Source: Thalassobaculum_A sp040219215
GTDB taxonomy: Bacteria > Pseudomonadota > Alphaproteobacteria > Thalassobaculales > Thalassobaculaceae
Assembly (NCBI RefSeq): GCF_040219215.1
Contig: NZ_JAVJSX010000021.1
Location: 1-64,000 of the forward strand
DNA length: 64,000 bases
Direction: 5' to 3'
Below the pieces are notes generated by a model, which was given only the letters and a program-made list of their open reading frames with translations, was not told the origin of the DNA and made no database searches. How positions within the stretch are numbered: position 1 is the stretch's first letter; each line of letters starts with the position of its first letter. This document shows, piece after piece, positions 52,542 to 61,315 of the stretch. A program made the translations under genes and the position numbers.

Positions 52542-53816
52542 TCAGCCGCGCGCGACCGCGCGCCAGCCGATGTCACGGCGGCAGAACCCGCTAGGCCAGT
52601 CGATCCGGTCAACCGCGGCATAGGCCCGGCGTCCAGCCTCCGCCGCATCACCCCCCAGTGCCGCAACGCCCAGAACCCGCCCGCCGGTTGCCAGCAGGCG
52701 GCCGTCCTCGGCACGCGCTGTACCTGCGTGAAACACTACGGCCCCCTCGGCCTCCGCGGCGTCGGTCCCGGCAATCTCCGTTCCCTTGCGATAGTCGCCG
52801 GGATAGCCCGCCGCCGCCATCACCACGCACAGGGCGGCCCGGTCGTCCCACCGCAGGTCGACATGGGCGAGTTGACCATCGGCCACCGCGATCAGCGCGG
52901 GCAGCAGGTCGCTCTTCAGCCGCATCACCAGCGCCTGGCATTCCGGATCGCCGAACCGCGCGTTGTACTCGATCAGCCTCGGCCCATCTGGACCGATCAT
53001 CAGGCCGGCGAACAGCACGCCTTTGAAGGTACGGCCCTCCGCCTTCATGCCGGCGACCGTCGGCTCGATGATCTCGGCCATGATCCGCGCCGCCATCGCC
53101 TGATCGACCACCGGCGCCGGCGAATAGGCACCCATGCCGCCGGTGTTCGGACCAACGTCGCCGTCGCCGACCCGCTTGTGGTCCTGGGCGCCGGCCAGCG
53201 GCAACACCGACTGGCCATCGGCCAGCGCGAAGAAGCTGGCCTCCTCGCCGGCCATGAACTCCTCGACCACGATCTCGGCACCGGCGTCGCCGAACGCCTT
53301 GTCGGCCATCATCGCGTCGACGGCAGCCAGGGCATCGTCCAGCGTCTCGGCGATGATCACACCCTTGCCGGCCGCCAGCCCATCGGCCTTGACCACGATC
53401 GGTGCCCCCTGCTGGCGGATGTAGGCCTTGGCCGCATCGGCATCGGTGAACCGGCCATAGGCCGCCGTCGGGATGTTGTGGCGGGCGCAGAAATCCTTGG
53501 TGAACGCCTTCGAGCCCTCCAGCACCGCCGCCGCCGCCGTCGGACCGAACGCCTTGATGCCGGCAACGTCCAGCCGGTCGACCAGCCCGGCGACTAGCGG
53601 GCCTTCCGGACCCACCACGACGAAATCGATGCGTTCGTTCCGCGCAAAGGCCACGAGGCGGTCCAGGTCATCGACGGGGATCGGCACGCAGGTCGCCTCG
53701 CGGGCGATGCCGGCGTTGCCCGGTGCGCAGTACAGCGCGTCGACCAGCGGAGATGCCGAGATCGCCCAGCACAGCGCATGCTCGCGCCCGCCGGAACCAA
53801 CGACCAGAACACGCAT
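52542..53816 (-). CDS. purD: Phosphoribosylamine-glycine ligase
   Basis: This 424-residue ATP-grasp enzyme of purine synthesis joins glycine to phosphoribosylamine. The N-terminal start MRVLVVGSGGREHALCW is diagnostic, as are VGPEGPLVAGLVD, GSKAFTKDF, VKADGLAAGKGVI, GPNTGGMGAYSP and the C-terminal NARFGDPE. Length is normal. AGGAGG upstream sets the ATG. It is divergent from xseA over 80 bases, an arrangement seen in many alphaproteobacteria. Confidence 0.98.
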   Translation of the reverse strand: MRVLVVGSGGREHALCWAISASPLVDALYCAPGNAGIAREATCVPIPVDDLDRLVAFARNERIDFVVVGPEGPLVAGLVDRLDVAGIKAFGPTAAAAVLEGSKAFTKDFCARHNIPTAAYGRFTDADAAKAYIRQQGAPIVVKADGLAAGKGVIIAETLDDALAAVDAMMADKAFGDAGAEIVVEEFMAGEEASFFALADGQSVLPLAGAQDHKRVGDGDVGPNTGGMGAYSPAPVVDQAMAARIMAEIIEPTVAGMKAEGRTFKGVLFAGLMIGPDGPRLIEYNARFGDPECQALVMRLKSDLLPALIAVADGQLAHVDLRWDDRAALCVVMAAAGYPGDYRKGTEIAGTDAAEAEGAVVFHAGTARAEDGRLLATGGRVLGVAALGGDAAEAGRRAYAAVDRIDWPSGFCRRDIGWRAVARG

Positions 53817-53896
53817 GACGGACCTCCTGCCCGGTCGGGCAATCTTTGTCGGGTAGGGACGTTCACAGGCGCCGGTGTGTAGCATAGATTGCCGCC

Positions 53897-55381
53897 ATGC
53901 AAGACGCAGCGTCCCCGACTTCACCCACCCCCGGCAATCTGCCCCAATTCACCGTCGGCGAAGTCTCGCTCGCAGTGAAGCGCACCGTTGAGTCCGCGTT
54001 CGAACGCGTACGCGTACGCGGCGAGATCTCACGCCCGACCCGCGCCGGCTCCGGCCACCTCTACCTGTCGCTGAAAGACGACCAGGCGGTGCTGGAGGCG
54101 GTGTGCTGGCGTGGACAAGCGCAGCGCCTGTCGATCCAGCCCGAGGAAGGGATGGAGGTCATCGCCACCGGCAAGCTGACCACCTACCCGGGCCGCTCGA
54201 AATACCAGATGGTCATCGAGCAGATGGAGTTGGCCGGCGAAGGCGCGCTGCTGAAGCTGCTGGAGGATCGGCGCAAGCGCCTGACCGCCGAGGGCCTGTT
54301 CGAGGCCGAACGCAAGCGGCCGATCCCGTTCCTGCCATCGGTCATCGGCGTCGTCACCTCGCCGACCGGAGCGGTGATCCGCGATATCCTGCACCGCCTG
54401 GCCGACCGGTTCCCGGTGCACGTGATCGTCTGGCCGGTGCTGGTCCAGGGTGAAGGTGCGAAGGAGCAGATCGCCAACGCCATCGCCGGCTTCAACGCGC
54501 TGCCGGCAACCGGCGGCAAGATCGCGCGGCCGGACCTGCTGATCGTCGCCCGCGGAGGCGGCAGCCTGGAGGACCTGTGGGCTTTCAACGAGGAGATCGT
54601 GGTGCGGGCGGCCGCGGCCTCCGACATCCCGCTGATCTCCGCGGTCGGGCATGAGACCGACACCACCCTGATCGACTTCGCCAGCGACCGCCGTGCACCG
54701 ACCCCGACCGCGGCCGCCGAGATGGCGGTACCGGTGCGCGCCGACCTGGTGGCCCGCCTCGCCGAGAACGCGGCCCGCATCGCCCACGCCATGGCGCGCC
54801 GCCTGACCGACGGCACGACGCGACTGACCGGGCTCGCCCGGGGTCTCGGCGACCCGGCCGCCCGCATCGAGCAGGCCCAGCAGCGCCTGGACTACGCCGG
54901 GCAGACCGCAGGTGCATCGCTGAAACGGACCCTGGAACGGCTGGCCGATCGCGTCGAGCGGCGCCTGCCGACCCCCTTCGAGATTTTGGCCCGCACCGAA
55001 GGTCGGCTCAACGCCGCGCTGCGCGGATTACGGATCGCCCCGGTCGAGCAGCGCATGCAGCAGAGCGTGCGAGAGTTCGCGCGGCTCGCCAAAGCCTCCG
55101 ATACGGCGGTCGATCGGTTCCTGAAGGTCGAGGATGATCGGCTGAAGGCCCTGGAACGGGTACTCGAGGCAAATTCGTTCGTCCGGGTGCTCGACCGTGG
55201 CTTCGTCCTGGTCCGGGACGCCGACGGAACGCCGGTCACCTCGGCGGACGATGCCCGCGACGGCCAGCCCGTGACCCTGCGGTTCCGGGATGGCGAGCGG
55301 TCGGCCGTGGTCGGAGCTGGCGGTACCCGTCCCCGATCCAAAACACCGGCGCCGCCTTCGACGCAGGAAACGCTGTTCTGA
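53897..55381 (+). CDS. xseA: Exodeoxyribonuclease VII large subunit
   Basis: This 494-residue protein has the N-terminal OB-fold (about 15-115, FTVGEVSLAVKRTVES and RVRGEISRP) and the catalytic core with VVTSPTGAVIRDILHRLADR, ARGGGSLEDLWAFNEE and SAVGHETDTTLIDFASDRR. A long coiled-coil region follows (about 280-400). With XseB it degrades single-stranded DNA from both ends. xseB is not adjacent. The stop overlaps the start of the LytM-like gene by one base (TGATG), so the two are coupled. Confidence 0.97.
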   Translation: MQDAASPTSPTPGNLPQFTVGEVSLAVKRTVESAFERVRVRGEISRPTRAGSGHLYLSLKDDQAVLEAVCWRGQAQRLSIQPEEGMEVIATGKLTTYPGRSKYQMVIEQMELAGEGALLKLLEDRRKRLTAEGLFEAERKRPIPFLPSVIGVVTSPTGAVIRDILHRLADRFPVHVIVWPVLVQGEGAKEQIANAIAGFNALPATGGKIARPDLLIVARGGGSLEDLWAFNEEIVVRAAAASDIPLISAVGHETDTTLIDFASDRRAPTPTAAAEMAVPVRADLVARLAENAARIAHAMARRLTDGTTRLTGLARGLGDPAARIEQAQQRLDYAGQTAGASLKRTLERLADRVERRLPTPFEILARTEGRLNAALRGLRIAPVEQRMQQSVREFARLAKASDTAVDRFLKVEDDRLKALERVLEANSFVRVLDRGFVLVRDADGTPVTSADDARDGQPVTLRFRDGERSAVVGAGGTRPRSKTPAPPSTQETLF

Positions 55382-56193
55382 TGCGCGCTGTTCTGATCGT
55401 TTTCACATTCCTGGCGACGCTCGCCGGCGCGGCAGCGGCAACCAGTCTGGAGGGCAATATCGTCCAGGGCGGGCTGGTGATCGGCCGGACCGACCCCGGC
55501 TCCACGGTTGCGCTCGACGAACGGACGGTTCGGGTCAGCCCCGATGGCCTGTTCATTCTCGGCTTCCACCGTGATGCCGCGGCCACCGCCACACTGACGG
55601 TCACCGCGCCGAACGGAACGGTGGAGAAACGCACGCTCGAGGTGGCTTCGCGAACCTACGACATCCAGCGAATCGACGGCCTGCCACCGCGCATGGTGAC
55701 CCCGCCGCCTGAGGTCCTGGAGCGAATCCGTCGCGAGAACGCGCAGATCGCGGCGTTGCGACAGATCGACCAGCCGGAGGCACTGTTCCGCTCCGGCTTC
55801 ATCTGGCCGGCGACTGGACGCATCAGCGGGGTCTACGGCAGCCAGCGCATCCTGAACGGCGAAGCCAAGCAGCCGCACTACGGCGTCGACATCGCCGCTC
55901 CGGTCGGCACGTCGATCAAGGCGCCGGCCGACGGCATCGTGGTGCTGGCCGAGGCTGACCTGTACTACACCGGCGGCACCGTGATCCTCGACCATGGTCA
56001 TGGGCTGTCGAGTGCCTTCCTGCACATGAGCGCAGTGTCCGTGAAGGTCGGCGACCGGCTGCGCCAGGGAGACGTCCTCGGTGCGCTGGGTGCCACCGGC
56101 CGGGTCACCGGGCCGCATCTGGACTGGCGGATGAACTGGTTCGAGTCGCGGATCGACCCGCAGCTGCTGGTCCCGCCGATGCCGGGACAATAA
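55381..56193 (+). CDS. LytM-type M23 peptidase family protein with HxD zinc motif
   Basis: This 270-residue secreted or periplasmic protein has a signal peptide (residues 1-20). A beta-rich N-terminal part leads to an M23 domain with His166 and Asp170 (HYGVDIAAP) and His215. The final motif is GPHLDWRM, so the third zinc ligand, normally the second His of HxH, is Asp248. This may still bind metal weakly, alter specificity, or make the protein a regulator of amidases like other degenerate LytM factors. It is co-translated with xseA, a pairing common in alphaproteobacteria. Confidence 0.85.
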   Translation: MRAVLIVFTFLATLAGAAAATSLEGNIVQGGLVIGRTDPGSTVALDERTVRVSPDGLFILGFHRDAAATATLTVTAPNGTVEKRTLEVASRTYDIQRIDGLPPRMVTPPPEVLERIRRENAQIAALRQIDQPEALFRSGFIWPATGRISGVYGSQRILNGEAKQPHYGVDIAAPVGTSIKAPADGIVVLAEADLYYTGGTVILDHGHGLSSAFLHMSAVSVKVGDRLRQGDVLGALGATGRVTGPHLDWRMNWFESRIDPQLLVPPMPGQ

Positions 56194-56208
56194 CTGCCGA
56201 CCGGCCGT

Positions 56209-57180
56209 CTACTGGCCGAGGACGCGACGCACCCAGGCGGCGATCGGCGACGGATCGCGCCAGACCAATGCGACCGGAAACACCTCCACCATCGCCCGCG
56301 CCTCGGCAGACAGGCGCACCGCGTCCTTCTCCGTCGTCACCGCCACGGCACCCAAGGCGTTCGCACGCTCGACCAGTTCCATGACCTCGTCGCCGCGCCA
56401 CTGCTGATGGTCGGCAAAGCCGATCAGGTCGACGACCTCGGCGCCGGCTTCCGCCAGGCTTTCGGCGAACTTCGCCGGGCGGCCGATCCCGGCGAACGCC
56501 AGCACCTTCCGGCCGGCGAACCGTTCCGTCCCGGGCATCGGTTCCAGATGCGCGCGAATCACCGGGCGAACGCCGCCGATCGCCTCGATCACGCCGACCC
56601 GGTCCTCGCCAATCACCGCCACAAGGTCCACCCGGGCCAGCGCATCCGCGAGCGGCTCTCGCAGCGGACCCGCCGGCATCACCCGTCCGTTCCCGAATCC
56701 GGCACCGCCGTCCACCACCAGCAACGACGCGCTCGGCACGACCGACGTGTTCTGCAGGCCGTCGTCCATGACGATCACTTCAACGCCCTGGGCCTCCAGA
56801 TACCGCGCGCCGACGTCTCGGTCGCGCGCGATCACGGTGATCCCCGACCGCGCCAGCAGCAGCGGCTCGTCTCCGACAGCGGCGGCATCGTGAACCGCCG
56901 GGTCGACCCGCAGCGGACCGCGTTCATAGCCGCCATAGCCGCGCGACAGGAACCCGACCCGCAGGCCGCGCTCCTTGATCTCGGCCGCAACGGCGAGCGC
57001 AACCGGCGTCTTCCCCGACCCACCGGCAACCGCGTTGCCGACGCAGATCAGCGGAACGGCCGGACGGTAGGGCTTGGCCGTCGATCGCCGCATCCGGCCG
57101 ACCGCCGTCCACAGGGTCGACAACGGTGCCAGCAGCCGTGCGGTCGAACCGTCGACCGACCAGAACGCCGGCGCCTTCAC
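56209..57180 (-). CDS. lpxK: Tetraacyldisaccharide 4'-kinase LpxK
   Basis: This 323-residue membrane-associated kinase phosphorylates the lipid A disaccharide at the 4' position. It has the short N-terminal hydrophobic segment, the Walker A NAVAGGSGKTPV (Lys57), the SRGYGGYERG loop, and VIVMDDGLQN, all typical of LpxK. It starts with GTG overlapping the waaA stop (GTGA), so it is the last of three coupled genes. It is convergent with the LytM-like gene with 15 bases between the stops. Confidence 0.96.
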   Translation of the reverse strand: MKAPAFWSVDGSTARLLAPLSTLWTAVGRMRRSTAKPYRPAVPLICVGNAVAGGSGKTPVALAVAAEIKERGLRVGFLSRGYGGYERGPLRVDPAVHDAAAVGDEPLLLARSGITVIARDRDVGARYLEAQGVEVIVMDDGLQNTSVVPSASLLVVDGGAGFGNGRVMPAGPLREPLADALARVDLVAVIGEDRVGVIEAIGGVRPVIRAHLEPMPGTERFAGRKVLAFAGIGRPAKFAESLAEAGAEVVDLIGFADHQQWRGDEVMELVERANALGAVAVTTEKDAVRLSAEARAMVEVFPVALVWRDPSPIAAWVRRVLGQ

Positions 57181-58451
57181 TTGGATGCCTCCGGCGGAAG
57201 CAGCGGCTCCAGGGCCTCGACGATGCGCTCGAGCCCCGCGCGACCCTCCGCCGCCACCCGTCGTCCTGCAACCGCCATCGCGGTTGCCCGATCAGGTTCG
57301 GCGAGCAGTTCGCCGACCGCGGTAGCGATCGATGCCGCATCCTCGACCGGGCGGGCAGCACCGGCAGCGATCAGCGCATCGGCTGCGTCCCGGTTGTTCG
57401 GCATCAGCGGTCCGAGCAGCAGGGCCGTACCGGCATGCGCCGGCTCGATCGGATTGTGCCCGCCGACCGGCACCAGCGATCCCGCCAGGAAGGTGACCGG
57501 GGCCGTTGTGTAGAGCATGCCCATGTCCCCCAGGGTATCGGCGATATAGATCGACGTCCCGACTTCGGGCAGCGACCCCGCAGAACGCTGTGCCACGGTG
57601 AGTCCGCGACCGGCGGCCAGAGCCACGACGTCACCTCCCCGGTTCGGGTGACGGGGCGCGAGGATCGTCAGGATGTCGGTCCGGGCACTGGCCAGTCGCG
57701 CATGTGCCTCCAGCACGACGGCGTCCTCGCCGGGGTGGGTGTTGGCCGCCAGCCAGACCGGCCGATCACCGATCGCATCCGCCAGGGCCGCCGCCGCCTC
57801 GGCGTCAACCGGTGGCGGCGCGCCAGCCGCCTTGAGGTTGCCGACGAACCGCACGTCACCGCAGCCAAGCGCTCGGAACCGGTCGGCCTGTCCCAGGCTC
57901 GACGCCAGCACGATCTCGAAGGCCTCGAACAACGGCCGGGACAGCCGGCCGGAGCGACGCCAGCGCCGGAACGCACCGTCCGACATCCTGGCGTCGACCA
58001 GCATCAACCGAACCCCGCGGGCTTTCGCTTCGGTCACCAGGATCGGCCACAGGTCGGACTCCACCCACACGCCGACGCCGGGTTGCCAGTACTCCAGGAA
58101 ACGCCGCACCCAAGCCGGCCGGTCGACCGGCACGAACTGATGGATCACCCCATTGGGCAGCCGGCGTGCCATGGTTTGCGCCGAGGTCACCGTTCCGGTG
58201 GTGACCAGCAACACCAGATCGGGCCGGTCGACGCTCAACCGTTCGACCAGCGGCAACAAAGCCACCGACTCGCCGACACTGGCAGCATGGAACCAGACCA
58301 GATGCCCGGGCGGCCTCGCCTGTCCGGGCGCCCCGCGCCGCTCGCCGATCCGGGCCGGATCCTCCTTGCCGCGCTCGATCCGCTTGCGCAGGTAGGCGTC
58401 GATCACCGGACCGAGCGCAGTCGCCACGCCTCGATACAGGGTCAGAGTCAC
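57177..58451 (-). CDS. waaA: Kdo transferase WaaA
   Basis: This 424-residue GT-B enzyme transfers Kdo to lipid A precursor. The catalytic Glu61 lies in HAASVGESVALLPL; the motifs GVWVESDLWP, NLKAAG and GGHNPIEPAHAGTALLLGP mark the acceptor and CMP-Kdo sites. There is an N-terminal membrane anchor segment. The start is GTG, overlapping the upstream acyltransferase-like stop (GTGA). Together with lpxK downstream it forms the Kdo-lipid A assembly operon. Confidence 0.96.
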   Translation of the reverse strand: MTLTLYRGVATALGPVIDAYLRKRIERGKEDPARIGERRGAPGQARPPGHLVWFHAASVGESVALLPLVERLSVDRPDLVLLVTTGTVTSAQTMARRLPNGVIHQFVPVDRPAWVRRFLEYWQPGVGVWVESDLWPILVTEAKARGVRLMLVDARMSDGAFRRWRRSGRLSRPLFEAFEIVLASSLGQADRFRALGCGDVRFVGNLKAAGAPPPVDAEAAAALADAIGDRPVWLAANTHPGEDAVVLEAHARLASARTDILTILAPRHPNRGGDVVALAAGRGLTVAQRSAGSLPEVGTSIYIADTLGDMGMLYTTAPVTFLAGSLVPVGGHNPIEPAHAGTALLLGPLMPNNRDAADALIAAGAARPVEDAASIATAVGELLAEPDRATAMAVAGRRVAAEGRAGLERIVEALEPLLPPEASK

Positions 58452-59155
58452 GATCCGGCCTTCCGTTCGGGGGCCGGTTCGATCGGCACATGACCCATGC
58501 GGCGGTCGGCATCGGCAGCCACGGCGTTCAGGGCGTCCTCGACCTGGCGGCGGCTGGCTTCCAGGCCGACATCATCGGCGTCGGCTGGAACGTGGATCGG
58601 CGCCCCCAGGACGATCACACCGCGTCCAAACGGCCAGGCAATGATGAAGCGGTCCCAGGACCGCGCAACCGACCGGCGCGACACGCTCCAGGCACCCGGC
58701 ACGATCGGCACGCCACTGCGTTTCGCCGCGTGGATCAACCCTGGTCGGCAGCGCATGCGCGGGCCGCGCGGACCATCCGGGGTGATGCCCACACTCAGCC
58801 CGTCCTGCAGCGCGCGCAGCATTCCCTTCAACGCCGCCATCGGATTGCGCCGGGACGACCCCCAGATCGGCCGGGTGATGTATTCGGATACGGCGATCCC
58901 GAGGATACAGCTGTCGCCATGCTCGGACTGCACCATGGCGATCGGCTTGCCCTTCGGCCAGACCGCTGAGATCAGCATCAACCGGTTGTGCCAGAACGCA
59001 CCGATCACCGGTTGGTCGCCAGCCAGCAAGGCCGCCGCCGCCGGATCGGCGACCCGTTCCCAGCGGGTGGTGGCGTTGATCAGCCGGACGATCGCACCGG
59101 CCAGCGCGCCGGCTGCACGCACTCCGGCATCGCTCTTCAGCAGGCGTTTCAGCAT
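58448..59155 (-). CDS. DUF374 lysophospholipid acyltransferase-like protein
   Basis: This 235-residue protein has the DUF374 segment QPVIGAFWHNRLMLI, with His56 in the HNR position equivalent to the acyltransferase HxxxxD motif, and the SEHGDSCILG and GITPDGPRGPRM blocks. These are shared by the family placed beside waaA in many alphaproteobacteria. An O-acyltransferase role in lipid A or phospholipid assembly is inferred, not proven. It heads the operon of three coupled genes; the next gene upstream lies 60 bases away. Confidence 0.85.
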   Translation of the reverse strand: MLKRLLKSDAGVRAAGALAGAIVRLINATTRWERVADPAAAALLAGDQPVIGAFWHNRLMLISAVWPKGKPIAMVQSEHGDSCILGIAVSEYITRPIWGSSRRNPMAALKGMLRALQDGLSVGITPDGPRGPRMRCRPGLIHAAKRSGVPIVPGAWSVSRRSVARSWDRFIIAWPFGRGVIVLGAPIHVPADADDVGLEASRRQVEDALNAVAADADRRMGHVPIEPAPERKAGS

Positions 59156-59215
59156 GGATGCGGGAAAGCAGCGATCACCGGCGTCAATCGGCAGGTTGCG
59201 GAAGCCCGAAACCTA

Positions 59216-60310
59216 TCACGCGCCGCCGGCAATGGGTACGCGGCGGCGTGCGGGAAATCGCGCTGCCGGCAAGGACGCCTGAGCCGGCTCGAACGGCTGG
59301 AGGTTGAGCAGAAACGCCTCGGCGCAACGCCGCCACGTGAAGTTCAGCGCGTGGGCCCGCGCTGCATTCCGGTCGATCCTCAACGCCCGAACCACCGCCC
59401 GACCGAGGTCCTCGTCGAGCGCGCCTGCCCCCGAATCGCCGATCACGTCCAGCGGCCCGGGCACGGGATACGCTGCAACAGGGACGCCGCACGCCATTGC
59501 CTCGATCAGCACCAGGCCGAAGGTGTCGGTATGGCTCGGAAACACGAACACATCGGCGGACGCATAGTGCGCGGCAAGAGCCTCGCCCTGTCTGGATCCG
59601 ACGAATACGGCGTCCGGGAAGGTCCGCTGCAGTTCGGCGCGCTGCGGGCCGTCCCCGACAACCACCTTGGTCCCGGGATGGTCCAGCGTCAGGAACGCGG
59701 CGATGTTCTTCTCCACGGCGACCCGACCGACATACATCAGGATCGGCCGCGGCAGGTCGAGGATCGAGGGTTGCGGACGGAACAGGTCCACATCCACGCC
59801 GCGCGTCCAATCCCGGATGTTTTCGAACCCGTGCGCCTCGAGTTCCCGGCGCAGCGAGGCGGTGGCCACCATCACCCCGCTCGACGGACCGTGAAACCAC
59901 CGCATCAGCGCATAGCTCCAGGCCAGCGGAATCCGCGACCGGGCCCGGACATACTCCGGGAACTTGGTGTGGTAGGCCGTGGTGAACGGCAGGCCGCGAC
60001 GCAGGCAGTAGCGCCGTGCGGCATGGCCAATCGGACCTTCGGTGGCGATGTGGATCGCGCAGGGCGCCGCCGCATCCAGCATGCGGGCGACCTTGCGTTC
60101 CGGGAAAAGCGCCAGCCGTATTTCCGGATAGGTCGGGCACGGGATGGTGCGGAAATGCTCCGGCGTGACGAAGCTGACCCGGTGCCCGAGAGCGCGCAAC
60201 TCGTCACCGGTCGTGGCCAGGGTCCGGACCACGCCATTGACCTGGGGGTGCCAGGCGTCCGAGACGATCGCGACGTGCAGCTTGCCGTCCGATCCAGCGG
60301 GGTCGAGCAT
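59216..60310 (-). CDS. Glycosyltransferase family 4, probable Agt-type diacylglycerol glycosyltransferase
   Basis: This 364-residue GT-B glycosyltransferase has VAIVSDAWHPQVNGVVRTL at the N-terminus, YVGRVAVEKNI and the retaining-enzyme motif FPSHTDTFGLVLIEAMACG. It matches the alpha-mannosyl/glucosyltransferase branch that includes Agt. In marine and soil alphaproteobacteria Agt makes monoglucosyl- or glucuronosyl-diacylglycerol from the diacylglycerol released by PlcP. It follows the plcP-type gene by 14 bases on the same strand, which is the basis for this assignment. The ATG at 60310 is chosen over longer versions that run into the upstream gene. Confidence 0.82.
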   Translation of the reverse strand: MLDPAGSDGKLHVAIVSDAWHPQVNGVVRTLATTGDELRALGHRVSFVTPEHFRTIPCPTYPEIRLALFPERKVARMLDAAAPCAIHIATEGPIGHAARRYCLRRGLPFTTAYHTKFPEYVRARSRIPLAWSYALMRWFHGPSSGVMVATASLRRELEAHGFENIRDWTRGVDVDLFRPQPSILDLPRPILMYVGRVAVEKNIAAFLTLDHPGTKVVVGDGPQRAELQRTFPDAVFVGSRQGEALAAHYASADVFVFPSHTDTFGLVLIEAMACGVPVAAYPVPGPLDVIGDSGAGALDEDLGRAVVRALRIDRNAARAHALNFTWRRCAEAFLLNLQPFEPAQASLPAARFPARRRVPIAGGA

Positions 60311-60324
60311 GGCCCCGGCCCGGC

Positions 60325-61098
60325 TCAGGCAGCGAAGGAGAGTTGCCGGACTTCCGCCCAGTGCAGGATCTCCAGCTCGCCATTGGCGTGCTCGACCAGG
60401 GCGGTGCAGCTCTCCACCCAATCACCGTCATTGCAGTACAGGACGTCACCGATCTGCCGCATCTCGGCCTTGTGGATGTGGCCGCAGATCACCCCGTCAA
60501 CGCCCCGCTTGGCGGCCTCGCTGGCCAGCGCGTCCTCAAACCGGCCGATGAACTCGACCGCGCGTTTGGCCTTCTGCTTCAGATACGCCGACAGCGACCA
60601 GTACGGATAACCGAGGCGCCGGCGCACGTCATTGAACACCGTGTTGAGCGACAGCAACGTGTTGTAGGACCAGTCGCCGAGCACGGCCAGCCACCTGGCG
60701 TAGGTCACCACGGCGTCGAACTCGTCGCCGTGGATGACCAGGAAGCGCTTACCCTTTCGGGTGACGTGGATGTGCTCCGGCCGGATCTCGATCTGCCCGA
60801 AATCGGCGTTGAGGAACTCCCGGAACATCTCGTCGTGGTTTCCGGGAATGAACATCACCTTGGTGCCCTTCCGGGCTTTGCGCAGCAGCTTCTGAATGAC
60901 GTCGTTGTGGGTCTGCCGCCATGCCCAGGAGCGCTGCATCCGCCAAAGGTCTATGATATCGCCGACAAGGTAGAGATACTCGGACTCGGTGTGCTTGAGA
61001 AAATCGAGGAGTTGTTCCGCCTGACATCCGCGGGTTCCCAGATGGACATCGGAGATCCAGATGGTCCGATAGCGCGCCACGCCGCGTTCGGCATTCAT
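60325..61098 (-). CDS. plcP: PlcP-type phospholipase C (LpxH-like metallophosphoesterase)
   Basis: This 257-residue metallophosphoesterase is the type usually labelled UDP-2,3-diacylglucosamine diphosphatase. Metal ligands are complete: SDVHLGTRGCQAE (Asp17, His19), GDIID (Asp47), GNHDE (Asn87, His88), HGDEFD (His123) and GHIH. The TRGCQAEQLLDFL wording and the partner glycosyltransferase match PlcP of phosphate-starved rhizobia and roseobacters. PlcP removes the phosphate head group from phosphatidylethanolamine, -glycerol and -choline to give diacylglycerol. GGGAG precedes the ATG. A candidate Pho box and -10 lie upstream. Confidence 0.85.
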   Translation of the reverse strand: MNAERGVARYRTIWISDVHLGTRGCQAEQLLDFLKHTESEYLYLVGDIIDLWRMQRSWAWRQTHNDVIQKLLRKARKGTKVMFIPGNHDEMFREFLNADFGQIEIRPEHIHVTRKGKRFLVIHGDEFDAVVTYARWLAVLGDWSYNTLLSLNTVFNDVRRRLGYPYWSLSAYLKQKAKRAVEFIGRFEDALASEAAKRGVDGVICGHIHKAEMRQIGDVLYCNDGDWVESCTALVEHANGELEILHWAEVRQLSFAA

Positions 61099-61167
61099 CG
61101 CTGTTCTCCCGTCTCGTCCCGACCTGCGGACTGCAGCTCACACTCAAGCGGAGGGGGTAATCGAGAC

Positions 61168-61200
61168 GCTATATCTGGTAAAGTGAAATATAAATGACAC
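61168..61200 (-). promoter_or_regulatory. Candidate Pho box and -10 for the plcP operon
   Basis: Read on the minus strand, GTGTCAT-TTAT-ATTTCAC (61200-61183) resembles the PhoB-box form of two CTGTCAT/C halves spaced by four bases, with three mismatches over 14. TATAGC (61173-61168) follows nine bases later, near the normal spacing of Pho boxes to -10 elements. Both lie 70-100 bases before the plcP start, in AT-rich DNA. Confidence 0.5.
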
Positions 61201-61248
61201 TACACTTGTATGTTTACTTTTCACTTCCCAGCAATCAGAACAATACGC

Positions 61249-61266
61249 TTGTCATATTTCAGTAAT
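61249..61266 (+). promoter_or_regulatory. Candidate Pho box facing the diacylglycerol kinase-family gene
   Basis: TTGTCAT-ATTT-CAGTAAT (61249-61266) fits the two-half PhoB-box layout with three mismatches over 14 and the right four-base spacing. It lies 50 bases before ATG 61316. No clear -10 follows, so it is weaker than the minus-strand site. The intervening DNA also has an AAGTGAAA/TTTTCACTT inverted pair (61181-61235). Confidence 0.35.
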
Positions 61267-61315
61267 ATTGGCGTTCTGAACGCCGCCCGAGTGCCCACCA
61301 AGGAACTGCCGCAGA

